The notes: generated by a model not told the origin, from the sequence alone. A DNA stretch of 64,000 bases from Datura wrightii (GCA_035772735.1 JASDFA010000010.1:95810001-95874000), one strand, 5' to 3'; positions 33,718 through 45,896 are shown, numbered from the stretch's first letter. Translations and numbers: made by a program.

Positions 33718-34994
33718 AAAAAATTTTCTTTCTTTTTGTAAAGTGTAAATAGATTTTTCTTTTCTTTTTCTTTTTCTTGATTTACTACAATTTTTTTTTC
33801 GTGTTAGTTTTTGTTTATTTGTATTTAGAGTGAAACCTATAAGTCTAACCAATTTTGTATAGTGAGATGAATTTCAGGTCAAACGGAGAAAAATATGCAC
33901 AGAATCGCGAAGGAAAAGTCGAGGTATGAAAAATTAATAAAAAGTGGCAACCAGTGAGCTGAGGCGACAGCTCCGTGTCACGGAGGTGGACCTCCGCGTT
34001 ACCTCCGTGACACGTTGAGGTAGAATCCGGAAATTTTAAAAATTTCTAGAACAGTCTCGTGATGGCTCCGTGTCACGGAGCCAGTGCACTGCGATGCACT
34101 CCGTGACACGTTGCCTTGTATGTGACGGGTCACACCGGGTCGCCGGGTGACCCGCGCGATTTCCTTACTTTTTAACCCCGAAAACCCTCCCTTTTCCCTC
34201 ATTTTTTTATCCCTCCGCGACCAAACCCCCCAAAACCCATCCCCTACCAACGTGACATGGAGTAAGGCAAGAAATTCAACGATTTTTCTTCGATTCTTCA
34301 AAGACAAGGTATGTTTTCCGATTTCCTCTCCAATTCTTGTCGATTTTCTTCGATATTAAGCATGGGAGGTGAGCTAAATTGCCCTACGTAGTAATTAATC
34401 ATGAATTCGAGTTAATTGTTGTTGATGAATGTTCGGAATGTCGTTATGATTGCTTGAACTTGTCGATTGCATAAATTAATCGAATTTGATTGATAATATC
34501 AATTCTAGGGCTTGTATGTTGAATTTGAAGTTGAAAATGTATTGAAATTGTGAATTTTACGCCGGGATGGATGTGTTGAATGAGATGAGTCGATGTACAA
34601 ATTGTTAGGATGTTAATAGAACGACTGATTCTCGGGTTAAGGGAATGTTGAAATTTGTAAGAATTTGGTTAGTTGTATAGGTTCATGTAGATAAATTTTT
34701 GTTGTTGTTTTTGTTTCTTTGCTAAGTGTGATGGTTAAAATGTTAGCGATGGTAGTGATTGTGATTAGCTGTACGAAGTCTGAGTAGTACACAGAAGTTA
34801 TACCGTCGAATTTTTCGAACGCACTAAGCATGATTGTATAGTTGTTTATTGTGTGTAAATAAAGATAATCTTGCCATATTGTTGTAACTGTAGCTAAGGA
34901 CTAAGTGTGGGGTAACCTAGCGTAACCCGACCTTAGCCGAAGTTAATATCCGTGAGCTTAACATTGATCTTGTTTACTTGGGTTGATAGGTAAA
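33718..34994 (+). promoter_or_regulatory. Element D internal promoter-like module before ORF2
   Basis: Non-coding. Odd palindromes CTCCGTG-T-CACGGAG (33971-33985) and GGCTCCGTG-T-CACGGAGCC (34064-34082). Then comes a 35-bp block (34081-34115) closely matching 38485-38519 in the 3' LTR, a TTTTTAA box (about 34168) and a pyrimidine-rich leader (34175-34225). A strong splice-donor-like AAG|GTATGT follows at 34306-34314, then an intron-like AT-rich stretch, and a candidate acceptor 'ttgatag' just before the ORF2 ATG. This order mirrors the LTR promoter region. Function is inferred. Confidence 0.5.
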
Positions 34995-36214
34995 ATGGCA
35001 AGCCGGCAAGATAAAGGAAAAGGCGCATCAAATTCAGGCGTCGGAAGGAAGCGAATCAGACTGGGCACAGCAGTCCCAGCTGCACCAGTAGTTCCACGCG
35101 GCCAACGCCACCAATACGGAACAAGATGGGTGACCGATGAGGGGAAAAAGTGGTACGCAAAGCACAAGGAAAACAAATATTTCCCCGAGGAGCATATAGC
35201 ACGGGAACCATTGGCACAGGAGTTCCCTAGAATGGTCCACCGGATCGAGGCAGCTGGGCTCAATTTCATATTTGAGGATCCCAAGGAATGCAAATTACAC
35301 CTGGTTCGGGAGTTCTATGCCAATTAGAACCCGACGATCAGAAGTCACACCATTAAGATCAGAGGGCAAATAGTCACTCCAGAGCCCCACCACCTCAATG
35401 CTATCATAGGAGCGCGGGACACAGACGCCCCCATACTCCGACAGCTGAACATTACCCCACCGTATGCGGACATCAGACGCACATTGTGTGGGACCCGATC
35501 GACAGCTAGATGGAGCAGACACAAGAGAGGGGCTACCACCAGACTTTGCCATATTCACAGATGAACAGGGAAGCCCGAATCTGGCTGAAGATAGTCTTCT
35601 CATGCCTAATCCCGGGGGTACATATGACAGATGTAACCCGGGATCGTGTATGCCTGGTGTACGCCCTGATGAAAGGGCTGGAGATCAACGTTGGGGCGGT
35701 AATTATCTCCGCCATGAAGAGAGCCCGGTTGCACCAGGGGCAAAGGTATGGCTTTGGTGGACTAATCACCACCTTCCTCAGGGGCCTAGATGTCGAGGAG
35801 GAGGCCCTTGACTATATCCCGCAGATGGAGCGGCGGGCCTTAGATATTACTAAAACTAAGGCTCCCGACACCACCCACGGGCCAGTGCTTACACTTGGCG
35901 AGCGACATGCTCGTGACGAACAGTATATGGCTCAGATGTATGGGATGCAAATGCTCCAGCTGAGGATAGGTGGGAGGCCGGCGACAGAGGAGGAGCTATG
36001 GCAGCTCGAGCTAGACTACCCTTTCGGCGAAAATGCCAGGGCTCTATGCCGAGTGGCGCCAGCATTTGTAGAGCCCACAGATGATGATGTCCCTACAGAC
36101 GAGGAGACACGTCGGAAGGACTCCGATGTGGAGTCCGATGATGAAGACGGAGGCGACTCGAACATGGGAGATGAAGCAGCAGCACCCTACGAAGAAGTGG
36201 AATACTTTGACTGA
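34995..36214 (+). pseudogene. Element D ORF2, 'putative plant transposon protein' domain-like
   Basis: Starts at ATG 34995 (MASRQDKGKGASNS), a basic low-complexity N-terminus. The domain reads KWYAKHKENKYFPEE ... RMVHRIEAAGLNF ... VREFYAN, a TAG stop (35325-35327), then KIRGQIVTPEPHHLNAIIG in the same frame. A frameshift near 35520 leads into RGYHQTLPYSQMNREARIWL ... VCLVYALMKGLEINVGAVI ... RYGFGGLITTFLRG, and an acidic tail (TDDDVPTDEETRRKDSD...) to 36214. Only one stop and one shift break it. It resembles the PF20167-type domain found in plant retroelements, function unknown; I see no signal peptide or membrane segment, so an envelope role is not supported. Confidence 0.7.
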
Positions 36215-38038
36215 TCAGGGAGTTCCACCACCCGATTTTGTGCTATTTTAATTTTTGTGAACACTGGGGACAATGTTCGAACTAAGTGTGGGGTGGGAGT
36301 AGTTAGGTGCTGGGCTGGGCTATTTTGTATGTATGCTCTATTCTGTTGTCGTGTATGTGAAAATTTATTTGTCCCTGTGAGTGTGAATTGTTAAGAGTTG
36401 TTCTGTATTTGTAAATGTTTGTTAAATTGATGTGTGTTGCTGAATGTTGTTAGCTGATTCTGATTCTGTACATATTTTTGTTATCGAAATGATCGATAAA
36501 TTTTTTTAAATTGTACATAATTTTTCTATCGAAATGATCGATATTTTCAACATTTATTTACTTTTTGGGTTTCTCGGCGTTTGTTTTCGATTCTTTTACT
36601 AAGATTAGTCCCATTGAACCGAAGTCATAGTAGTGAATGTTCCCTATGATGGATGGATGACGACCGTCTTAAGGGAAATGTAGTCGTTAGGATTAGATTT
36701 TTTTCAAGTATTTTTCAGTTTTTTTCTTTGGTGGGTTGCATCCCAAAACCTATAGTTACTGGATGGTTGTGAAATTCTGGTTGCGTGTTGTACATGATAT
36801 TCAAAATGCAAAGGTGATTCGTATGAAAGCATGCAAATTTGTAAATATGTTGAGATACCTAGGCCATAGAGTTCGATTCAGTGCAATTGAGGCTTAATGT
36901 TTGAATTCCTGTAATTAGCTGATTGAAGAGTCTGTGAATACATCTTGAATTGAGCATGTGCAAAAAGTGTGAAGTGAGGTGTTGTTATTCCATGCTATTG
37001 TGAAGTGTCTAGAACTTGCCTGGTGTGTGTACAAAACGAAATGAAGGAGGTGTATTGTAGGAAAGGATGTAGGCATTTCTTTGTTTTAACCGAGAGTTTC
37101 TATTTTTCCTTGTTGTACCCACCTTGATTGTATACCCTAGTCAGCCCGTTGAGCCTTTAGCCGATTATTTTTTTTTCTTTTGTCATAAAGTGTAAACCGA
37201 GCTTAATTCCTTCTTTTCATTAGCCATAAAATCGATACAAAACTCTTAAGCGCTTAAGAAAAGAAAATCATTTTCCCGAAGTGTCAAAGAGTGAGAATGG
37301 TGAAAAGAAAAAGAAAAGGTTGAAGGTGCACTTGCTATAAATAAACGATAATGAAGGTGCATGAATAATCTTTGTTGTTGTGTCAAGTGTGCTTAATGCA
37401 ATGGGCCATACTAAAGAAAATCATCAAGAATGGGATGATGCAAAAAAAGAAACAATGTCCATGAGTTGATGGGATGTGTTGAAAAGCCGCTTAAGGATGC
37501 TAGTGGCTATTATTGGCTAACCCAATATTTGCTAGTTCCGTAGCTTCCATTACAACCCGTTCAAGTCCTACGTGATCTTACATCGCACTTCTTTATATTA
37601 GTGGAGTAATACACTAAGGGCAAGCTTATGGGTCATGACATGATGCATGTGAATTCTTTTGGGAGAGAGAGCGAAATTGTTTTTACATGCCCGTGCCTGA
37701 ATTCTTGTGAGTCATATGAGCAAAAAGGGGAAGATTCTCTTGTGTTGTGAGGGCACATGCTTGATGAAAGATTAATTTTCATGTCGGATATCTTGATCAG
37801 CTGATTTGCATGAGTCTGCCAATATCGAGAGTCGATTCTTAAAATCTAGGAGGTCTTAATGTATTGAAGGTCATTGCATTGATAGGACCATGCATGTTTT
37901 CTGGATGATTTGCTGTATTGAATAATCGGTATGACTGTAGCCTAAATTGTCGAACCAAAGTAGCGAGGTTGGGATGTAAATTGCATGAAGTGTAGGATTG
38001 TTGTTCGAGGACGAACAAGGATTTAAGTGTGGGTTAAG
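36215..38038 (+). other. Element D non-coding 3' domain
   Basis: Begins 'aacactggggacaatgttcg' then 'aactaagtgtggggtgggag'. Two close copies of 'atcgaaatgatcgat' lie near 36483 and 36530. Further landmarks shared with element C: 'ctagaacttgcctgg' (37010), 'gagcctttagccgatta' (37150), purine-rich tract (37260-37320), 'attctcttgtgttgtgaggg' (37735). It ends 'gaggacgaacaagg', 'taagtgtgggttaag' before the LTR; the polypurine tract is weak. Confidence 0.6.
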
Positions 38039-39455
38039 TGATCTTGGGCAAATTTATATGCCCAAGTGATACTCAAAAGTACCATTTTAGCCTTGTTTAT
38101 CTACCAATGTGTATACATTCTCATGTAATTGGTAATAAAATGTGAATTTATACTAACCAACATGATTAGCACTGTTTTGCAGGTAAAATGTGATTTTGGG
38201 AAGCTTAAATGCATGTTGGATGATATCGGAGTTGGACTTGGATGCGAGCAAGGGATAAAGCATTGGACAACATGAAATAAAGGGGCTCCGCGATGGAGCC
38301 GTGTCACGCTGCCATCGCGGAGGCATTCTGCCTGGATAGGGAAATTTGCCCAAATTCCAGAGAGGGTCCGTGTCTGCTCCCTGGCACGGTGGCCTGGCTC
38401 CGCGTTGCACGCCGTGCCACATTGAGCCTTAATTCCTGGACCCCCAGTTCTAGTGAGGGTCCGCGTCCGTAGCATGTCACGGAGGCAGTGCTACGCGATG
38501 CACTCCGTGACATGTTGCTCGTTATTCCGGGAAAAATTCCCAGCAGTATAAATAGAACACTTAGGTTCATTTTTCAATATTCTAACTTGGTGGAGCAAGG
38601 ACGTGGGTTACAGGCAGTTGAGGGACGAAAATATCAGGGTTTTTTCTCTCTTTCTTTCTTCTTTAATTCAATTGCTTGTATGATTAACACTCATTTTAAG
38701 ATGTTTAATCCACAAATGAGTGGCTAAATCCTCTTCTTGCTGAGGTTATGAACAATTGTGATGAAATTTGATCATTGATTCTTTGGTTTTTCATCTTTTC
38801 TTCCATGTTGTTCTATTAATTCTTGTTCTTGCTGCATTAATGTGTGGCCTACGTTAATGTACATCTAAAAAGTCCAGTTTCACTCGAGAGAGCAAGAAAT
38901 TGGAAAGTTGTGAATTAATAGGATATGTTCTTTACTTGGTTTGGGAAAATTGAGTCTTGATTTGCTTTCAGGATAGAAATATACCTGAAAGTCGTATTAG
39001 TCAATTTAGGAACTGGAATTGTATGGCTAGAACATGAATTGCATTTGATCATAGAAATGTAGACGGATGGTTCATGATTCTTAAGTGAGGTTAAATACGA
39101 GAGTTTTAATCTCTTGGCAAATGTTCTTGGCTAGCAACTGGAGGAAAAGATTAACCAAATTACGATGATAATTAATTTCATTACATGTTCGTTTAACCTC
39201 AGCATGCTCTCATTCATAGTTCAGATTCAAAGTAGATAATTGTTTTTAGCTTTAGTATAAAAATTATAAAACAAACTATCAAACTTTTGGTTACACTGTT
39301 GTCTGCATTTTTAGAAGTAAAATATAGTACGCTTGAGCAAATTGCACTTCATCCAAGTCTCTGAGGGATCGATACTTGGCTTACTAAAGCCACTTACTAC
39401 TTGTTCGACCACGTGCACTTGCGTGTCGTTTTATACCCCACAAATCACGCGAACA
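38039..39455 (+). repeat. 3' LTR of element D (full length)
   Basis: TGATCTTGGGCAAATTTATA ... CACGCGAACA, 1417 bp. Contains GC-rich motifs (38285-38520, 'ctccgtgacatg', 'gtgtcacgctgcc'), TATA box TATAAATAG at 38547-38555, and the ends shared with the shortened 5' LTR. It represents the ancestral LTR structure. Confidence 0.9.
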
Positions 39456-39460
39456 CTCAC

Positions 39461-40045
39461 CAACTGGATAGCTGAGTTCTTCGATATACAGACTGCTAAA
39501 GGGGCTGAGACTGTGATCCTGCAGCTGTATCATAAAACGATACAGCATGAAAGTATACACCAGTACTTTGAATTTACTAAGTAAGGAGAGGAACATAACG
39601 CAATAGAATAAATAATAAAACAAATGCTGAAATGAAAGACATGCAATGACCAACTAAAGCTACTGAACTGAATAACTGCAATGATGAGGTGGTCTAGAAG
39701 ACCCTGTCTCTAATAGTCAAAGAACGTTCTAAGTCTTGATTACTGATCTGAACTGAACTGGACTGAGAATAGACTGAAATGACTAGTGGGAGAATCTATA
39801 ACCTGCATGTAACCACGTGAGCTAGACATGGAGTCCAATGTATACATCCCTTGGTAAGACCCAATATACCTTGCCAGGGTTAAAGGTATGAACTGGGTGA
39901 TCACAAAAGTCTGGGGCCAATCAGGCCAATAAACACTGTAACCTACACAGACAATGTAGTTCAGGGAACCTGGTGCGTTGGAACCCTAGTCCGCTCGGTG
40001 CTAAGTCGTACTCCCACTGGATAATCTTAAACTGAATACTAGACA
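39461..40045 (-). repeat. LTR fragment J1, central part
   Basis: Continues J1 beyond element D. Reading the minus strand, 'gtgggagtacgacttagcac' and 'ggccccagacttttgtgatc' match LTR J2 (46580-46690) in opposite orientation. The 5' part of this LTR is missing; orientation flips at about 40045. Confidence 0.65.
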
Positions 40046-41190
40046 ATGAGTTGTGTTCAACTCCAACGACCCATTGTCTGAGTCGTGGTTAGCCCTGCCT
40101 TGGTCCTTCAGGAACCAACGGGACATGGAACGATCCTTTGTGAGAAACAACGAGTCGTCCTGTCACTCGTTGGTCCCCAGCTCAGAACTCCCTTATCCAG
40201 GAACCCCCGACTCAACCAATGAGTCATCGTGTGATACAATGACTCATGGTGTGAGTTGTTAGTTGGAACTCCCAGATATCTCTTTCAGTGACAACAAGTG
40301 GAAACAACGACCCATTGTATCACACAATGAGTCGTTGTGGCCACCCGTGGTGGCAAGTTCAGGGATCCTAAGAATTTTTCCAATGGAGGTGATGACTCAA
40401 TACAACGACCCATTGGGTCTACCAATGATTCATTGTGTTGCTCGTTGTTAGGCTTCCCAAATTTTCCTGCCAGTGGCCACGGGAGGTACCAACAACCCGT
40501 TGGTTCATCCAACAAGTCGTGGTCCCTCTCGTTGCCAGTTCTAGTGAGCCAATAACCTAGGCCCCAAGACCAATGACTGATCCAAATAAGTCGTGGTCTC
40601 AACGAACGACTCGTTGAGTGACCCGTTGGTCCTTGTTAGTAGTTTTTCCAAATTTTTCCCTAGGGATATCTTAGTAATTTCTCACCTTTTTAATCCCTAA
40701 ACTGCGTCATTGTGGGTTAATTTTAGGGAATTTAGAGGGGTAATCGACGATATACTTCACTCCTCTCATTCCCTTAGAAGTTAGATCGTAAATCTCACTC
40801 AGAAGAACTCTGAGTAGGAGCTAGGACAATTGATTTTCTTCTTAAATTCTCAAGGAATTGCCTCCAGGATTTCATCACTAGGAATGTGGGAATTCAACAA
40901 GGGAATTGTTCTCCCCCTATGTCCCCAAAACCCTTCCATAATCTTCTATCAGTTATAGCCTTGAGGTTTTGAAATTTAGAAAGTTTTCAAAGAGAATTCG
41001 GTAAATTTCAGGTGGAATATTATCCATGTTATAATTGGAGGATGAAATGTCTAAAAATGCTTCATTATCCCAATATGAATTTCTCTCAAATCCTATTTTA
41101 TTTTATAATATTGAGTCGCTGATGTCATGAAACCTTATACTAAGTACCAGCTTCATATCGTCACGGATTCATATGAAAATTTTTGTCTAG
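40046..41190 (+). repeat. LTR J2, 5' half
   Basis: Plus-strand Tekay/Del-type LTR: 'acgagtcgt' and 'aacgacccattg' motifs (40060-40640), 'agggatatcttagtaattt' (40660), leader 'gtgggaattcaacaagg' (40895). The terminal TG is not identifiable. The second half lies at 46285-47469 beyond a 5.1-kb block. Confidence 0.6.
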
Positions 41191-44100
41191 TAATCTTGGC
41201 AAAAATTGTCTGATCAAAAGATATTTCTAAAAAAAATGGAGAAAGTTGTGCTTGCATTTTATGACAAAGAAAGATCGGCATTTGCTATAACACGTGTGCT
41301 TTTAGAGCCCATATCAATCCTCGATATTTCTCTAGCAAAATCACAAGCAACTTTAAAAATACCCCATTGTTTATCAAGCAGAATTATATATAGCTCACAA
41401 TAGATCACATTTATTATAACTTAAAAGAATAAACGAAAAGTTAAAAGTTCAAAAAAATAGAATAAGATGAAGGCTACCCAATTGGTTCAGACGAAGTAGA
41501 AAATGAATTCATATAGAAATTGGATGGCATAATCTCAAAGCGATAAGAAACTCGTTCCCCTCAAATTAATCAATCATGATAAAGTTGAACCATAATAGTA
41601 CTACAATATCTTACACAGATGCTAATACCACAAAATTCAATAGCAAAAACAAATGCCAACTCTTGCATTTGTTCTATTTGACGGATATACCCAAATCACA
41701 AAAATAACAATTCGAATATAAGAATTTTTGTCAAAAATAATTAAAGAAGACCAGCAAACATTTCAATTCATAAATGATACTACAATAATTTTTCCCTACT
41801 TCAAATGATGTATCAAGGTATAAGGCTGTAATTTGGACAAATATAATCATCTAGTAGATTATTCCAAAAATTACACAAAGTAAATATAGAAAAAGAAAAG
41901 ATCTAGATCAATAAATAATTTACCCTTGAAACACAAGCAAAACTAAAAATTGCTAAACTAAACCTATTCCAACTTCTAGAATTACTAACTTCCTGTTATC
42001 TCCATTTCTTAGTTACCAGAAAAAATGAATAAACAACAAATTCTACTGGAGCTTGCTACAAATTATTATGTCTCATATACTTGTAAAACTGATGGAGAAG
42101 TACGTTCATATGGTCCAAGAAACAAAGTGGGGTGCAGTGTCCGTCGTAAATTTAGGACGGGATAGTAATCACTTATACGACCATCCAAATTTCAGTTGTA
42201 AGAGATTGCACTCAAGTAGATTAAAAAAAGTGAATATTTACTTTAGCATTTTAATTTCAAGATCCTTCATATCTGAAGAAGTCGTTTAACTAAATCAATT
42301 ACCAAAAGTGGGAAAAGGCAGAAATCTAGACAATTATGCACACAATCAAAGAGAAGAACTATATCAAGAATAAGAAATTATACTATAAAACCTCTTTCAA
42401 GAGGGGAAATGAGTCTCTTATGTTCAAAGAGAGGAAGTTCTATTTATCTCATGTCGTCTTAGTTTCATTACAGAACTTCCGTTTTCAGAATATTGATACT
42501 CTACTTTAATAATGCTAAAGCTCTATTAGTTACAACTTCTCAAAAGGATATTGTTTCACTATTTTTTAAAATCTAACACCAGATTCCAAATAGACAATGA
42601 AAATCATTAATATTCGTCATTCAAAGTGTACAAAAAAAACAAAACACAAATAACATATATTATATCATGGTATTATCGATGCGAAAAGCCTAAATAACTT
42701 AACTATGACACAATAACGCTTAAGTCCATACCAATGACGTAAAAAATAATGGAGTTTTTGTGAATCACAAACGTAGTAGTGTATGCATTGATTGCATTAA
42801 CTCAAATAACATAACTTACCTTTTTATATTGACGGTTCTTGTAACTGTAATTTAACAATGACACAAAAACACTTAATATATATTAATGACATAAAAATAA
42901 TGTAGTACACTTAATATATATTAATGGCATTTTTATGAATCACGAACATAGTAGTAGTAGTGTATGCATTGATTGATAATTAACCTTTTTAGGTTAATGG
43001 TGTTCCTAACCGTAATTTAGAGCTCCTAAAAATAAAGACAATAAACAACTATATTTGTTGTCAATATTTTATATCTTTACCACAAAACGCATGCAGTCAC
43101 TTTTTTGTTCCACTTTATACATTTAGACACGCTTAAGAAAGTACAGCTATGCAGAAATATGATTCTTTCTACGAATAAAATTGGTATTTATTTTAAACTA
43201 CTCCTCCCTCTAATTTCAATCTGTTTCTATTTTTAGTAAATCTTTACTCCCAACATCCTACCTTACATATTTAAGACCACAAAAAACATTTTGATACATT
43301 ACAGACATCTTTAATTTACCACAAAATTCACTTCTTTATTTTCTTGAACTTCGTATCATGTCAAACTAAGACAAACAAATTGAAACTGTGGGAGTATTAG
43401 ATATAAAATGATATCGAAATAAAATAAAGAAAATAATAGTATTGACTTGCCTTCAAGACAAATTTCTCCTTGCTTTTCATTAATAACATCGGCAAATGCT
43501 ATCCCTGTAAACACTGTTTTCAAATTTAAAAGACTAAAAGAAAGCACAGACAAATTTCCAGTAATAATAACCAATTAGACCTGTAAATTGCTATATTCGT
43601 ATAACAACCTAATGTATAAGGACTTTATGATTATTTAATCAAAAAAAGTCATAGCAAAACCAGGTGGCTAGATGTGACGACATTTATGGCCGAGGCTTCC
43701 TCCCTTGCCTTATCTTAAGAAGAAGTCCTTACATAATGCGCCAAGCTATGTTTGGCAAAACATAGCGTCAATTAAACATAAATAAAACAAAGAAAAATAA
43801 ATAAAAATAAACAATAATAAAAATAAATAAATGAGTAAAAATTTACGGATAGATCGCAGATCTGTTCGAATCCAGCGGCTAGGAGTTAGTTTTTTCTGGC
43901 GAGCAGAGGCAGAGGAAGATAGAGGAGAGAGTGCGACGGAGGTGGAGGTTATGGAGTTTTCCCGGTAGTTGGTCGAGGTGTTGATTAGTACTTTTTTTTA
44001 TGGATCAAATATATATTGAAAATTCACTAAATTTTGATAAATATTAAATTATAAACTCATCATTTCAAAGTACAAAGATCAGACCTAACAACTATATGAA

Positions 44101-44215
44101 AAATTGAATCTACTAAATTTAAATTCTGAATTGATCTCTATTACCTCGTCACTATACTGTGGAAACATAAAACTAAAGAATAAAGAGGAAAATAATGTAA
44201 TGACGAAGCGCTTAC

Positions 44216-44372
44216 AAACAATTCCAGGGCCATCATGATCAGTATAGTAGATGAAGATATGGTCATTTGGACCACTGTTCAAAACTTTTTCACTACCTCC
44301 GGTGATACCACTTTTATTTGCAAGGATAACATTGAAAAAATTATCAGCATTAACATCTTCACCAACATAATC
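44216..44372 (-). pseudogene. Vacuolar processing enzyme (legumain) exon fragment
   Basis: Minus strand, an open 52-codon exon: DYVGEDVNADNFFNVILANK, then SGITGGSEKVLNSGPNDHIF and IYYTDHDGPGIV, followed by a GTAAGC donor at 44215. This is the legumain segment with the catalytic histidine (in TDH-x-GPG); the family has G where this copy has D. Legumains are vacuolar cysteine proteases cleaving after Asn/Asp; the exon with the catalytic cysteine (EACESGS) and all other exons are absent here. The acceptor side is weak. A 52-bp leader-like repeat shared with the LIM fragment lies 77 bp upstream. Isolated captured exon. Confidence 0.85.
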
Positions 44373-44448
44373 TTGCCTCCATTAAAAAAAAAAAGCAAAA
44401 ACCTCATTAGCACACATTTTAATGTCTCGAAAGAGAAAAGATGATCGA

Positions 44449-44500
44449 AAAAAATGGAGAAAAGGGGAAGAGGATGGGGAGAGAGTGGAGGCGACTGGTG
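44449..44500 (-). repeat. 52-bp direct repeat, copy 1
   Basis: Identical to 46165-46216 ('aaaaaatggagaaaagggg' through 'ggaggcgactggtg'). Pyrimidine-rich on the minus strand, like a plant 5' leader. It sits upstream of the VPE exon. Confidence 0.9.
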
Positions 44501-45138
44501 TTGTTGTTTTGGGTTTTCTTGTTTTTAAAAGGTTGGCACTTGGCGGTCCTGATTTCATGCTTCAACTAAATATGAGAATCTGTCCTGTAAGTAAAGTTTA
44601 GGAGTATAATTTCAGCAAAAGAGAAAGCTCATAAAAAATTTAACAGCATGATTAATTTCTATACTGTGCTTTTCAGATCAATTGCAGTGGAATATTTTAT
44701 GACAAAATTCATTGACAGTCAACAAAAAAAGGATGCTTTAAGGGAAAAAGTTAAGATACCATTCAAAGGATCCAAACTTCAAGCTAAAAAGATAAAAGGG
44801 AAAAGAGGAAATGATCTGCCAGAGCACCCACTTGTGACTTTGTATGACCTGAATAAATGTTTTCTTCATCAACATTCCCAAATGATTCAATAAACGTGGT
44901 CCTCTTTAATTCATAGCTATAATTTGGAACTTTAGCCCTAGCTGGTTGTCCACTGGTTTCACTTTCTTAGTATTAAGCATATTTGAATGGGGAATAATGT
45001 CAACTAATAAATCAGGACTCTCAAGTTAATCAGTCAAAGATTATTGGCATAAAGGTGAAAATGGGAACACACACAACTCATTGGCTGTTGAAATGATATT
45101 AACAGTGAGACATTAAGATATAACTTCTTTCTCTAAAT

Positions 45139-45338
45139 GGCTCCCTAGTTCAAGTGGCAAAGGTTGAAGGACTTGTGAGTTATGCAACAGGTTAGAGCTC
45201 TGCGCCATGTGAACTAAGCCTAGTATTTAAGTGGAGAAGGGTAGAGGGGCAGACCCATTAACCTTGAGTTTGAAAGTTGCTGTTGGTCCTAATTAGGCCT
45301 AGCCTTAAACGGATTTCTTGGTCATGAAAAAAACAACA
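45139..45338 (+). mobile_element. tRNA-derived SINE with target duplication
   Basis: 200-bp body starting 'ggctccctagttcaagtgg' and ending 'tcttggtcatgaaaaaaac'. RNA polymerase III box A-like TAGTTCAAGTGG at 45146-45157 and box B-like GGTTAGAGCTC at 45190-45200. Flanking duplications 45126-45138 (TCTTTCTCTAAAT) and 45339-45351 (TCTTCCTCTAAAT) agree at 12 of 13 positions. Resembles the SolS SINE families of Solanaceae. Confidence 0.8.
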
Positions 45339-45896
45339 TCTTCCTCTAAATAGATCATTTAAACTTCTACCAAATCTCATTTTGATGTTTTTATATAAAT
45401 CTTTAAACCTATAGTTGCCTAGTATCCATATATTCACATCTCCACAAACCACTTTTAGTCAAAATTTTAAGTAATAAAGGGAGTGCAGGGATACCCCCGA
45501 TAGATGTCTCAAACAATTACTCTTTCCTAACAATTGTAGAAAAAGCTCACATGAGTATCCAAAACTCAAACCTTTAAAAGACGCAAATCAAAACAATCTG
45601 ACAAACATGACCTAACAGAGAAAGCATCATTTAGTCCAATTCCCTGTTCTTTTGAGATAAACAGAAGAGCATCATGGATTTCCAACCCAAACCCAATCAT
45701 TCATTTCTAACAAATCACAGTAAGAGATTGAAGTTGCAGGCTGCAGATAATCACAACTTCTTTGTGCAGATTAAAATACTAAACCCTCGCCTCTTCTTGA
45801 TTTCCTAGCCCCTATTCATGAGCCCCCTCCTTTCAAGCAAGCAGAAAGCACAAGGCATATTTAACAAGAAAAAGAAAAGATTTTTAAGTGAATCAC

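Larger units (their letters stand above)
30564..39455 (+). mobile_element. Element D: near-complete gag-protease retrotransposon without pol
   Basis: Bounded by LTRs 30564-31129 and 38039-39455 and by a perfect 5-bp target duplication CTCAC (30559-30563 and 39456-39460). Order: 5' LTR, Asp-tRNA primer site, gag-protease frame, post-gag stem-loop, GC-rich palindrome module with a splice-donor-like site, ORF2, long non-coding 3' domain, 3' LTR. Reverse transcriptase, RNase H and integrase are absent and there is no gap where they could have been lost within gag-pro. By gag and protease motifs (DLGASINLMP, DLILGRPF type) and primer tRNA it is Athila-like. It must borrow polymerase and integrase from another element. 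Confidence 0.9.

Noticed and set aside
35464..35811. Second plus-strand frame overlapping ORF2
   Set aside because: Shadow of ORF2; conserved domain sequence is in the other frame.
34995..36214. ORF2 as an envelope gene
   Set aside because: Position fits Athila envelope-like genes, but there is no visible signal peptide, membrane segment or cleavage site.
38101..38570. Minus-strand frames over the 3' LTR of element D
   Set aside because: They lie in the palindrome-rich LTR promoter region and have no homology signal.
44648..44893. 81-codon lysine-rich frame as a host gene
   Set aside because: No recognised family, no supporting splice context; may be chance or an unrecognised captured exon.
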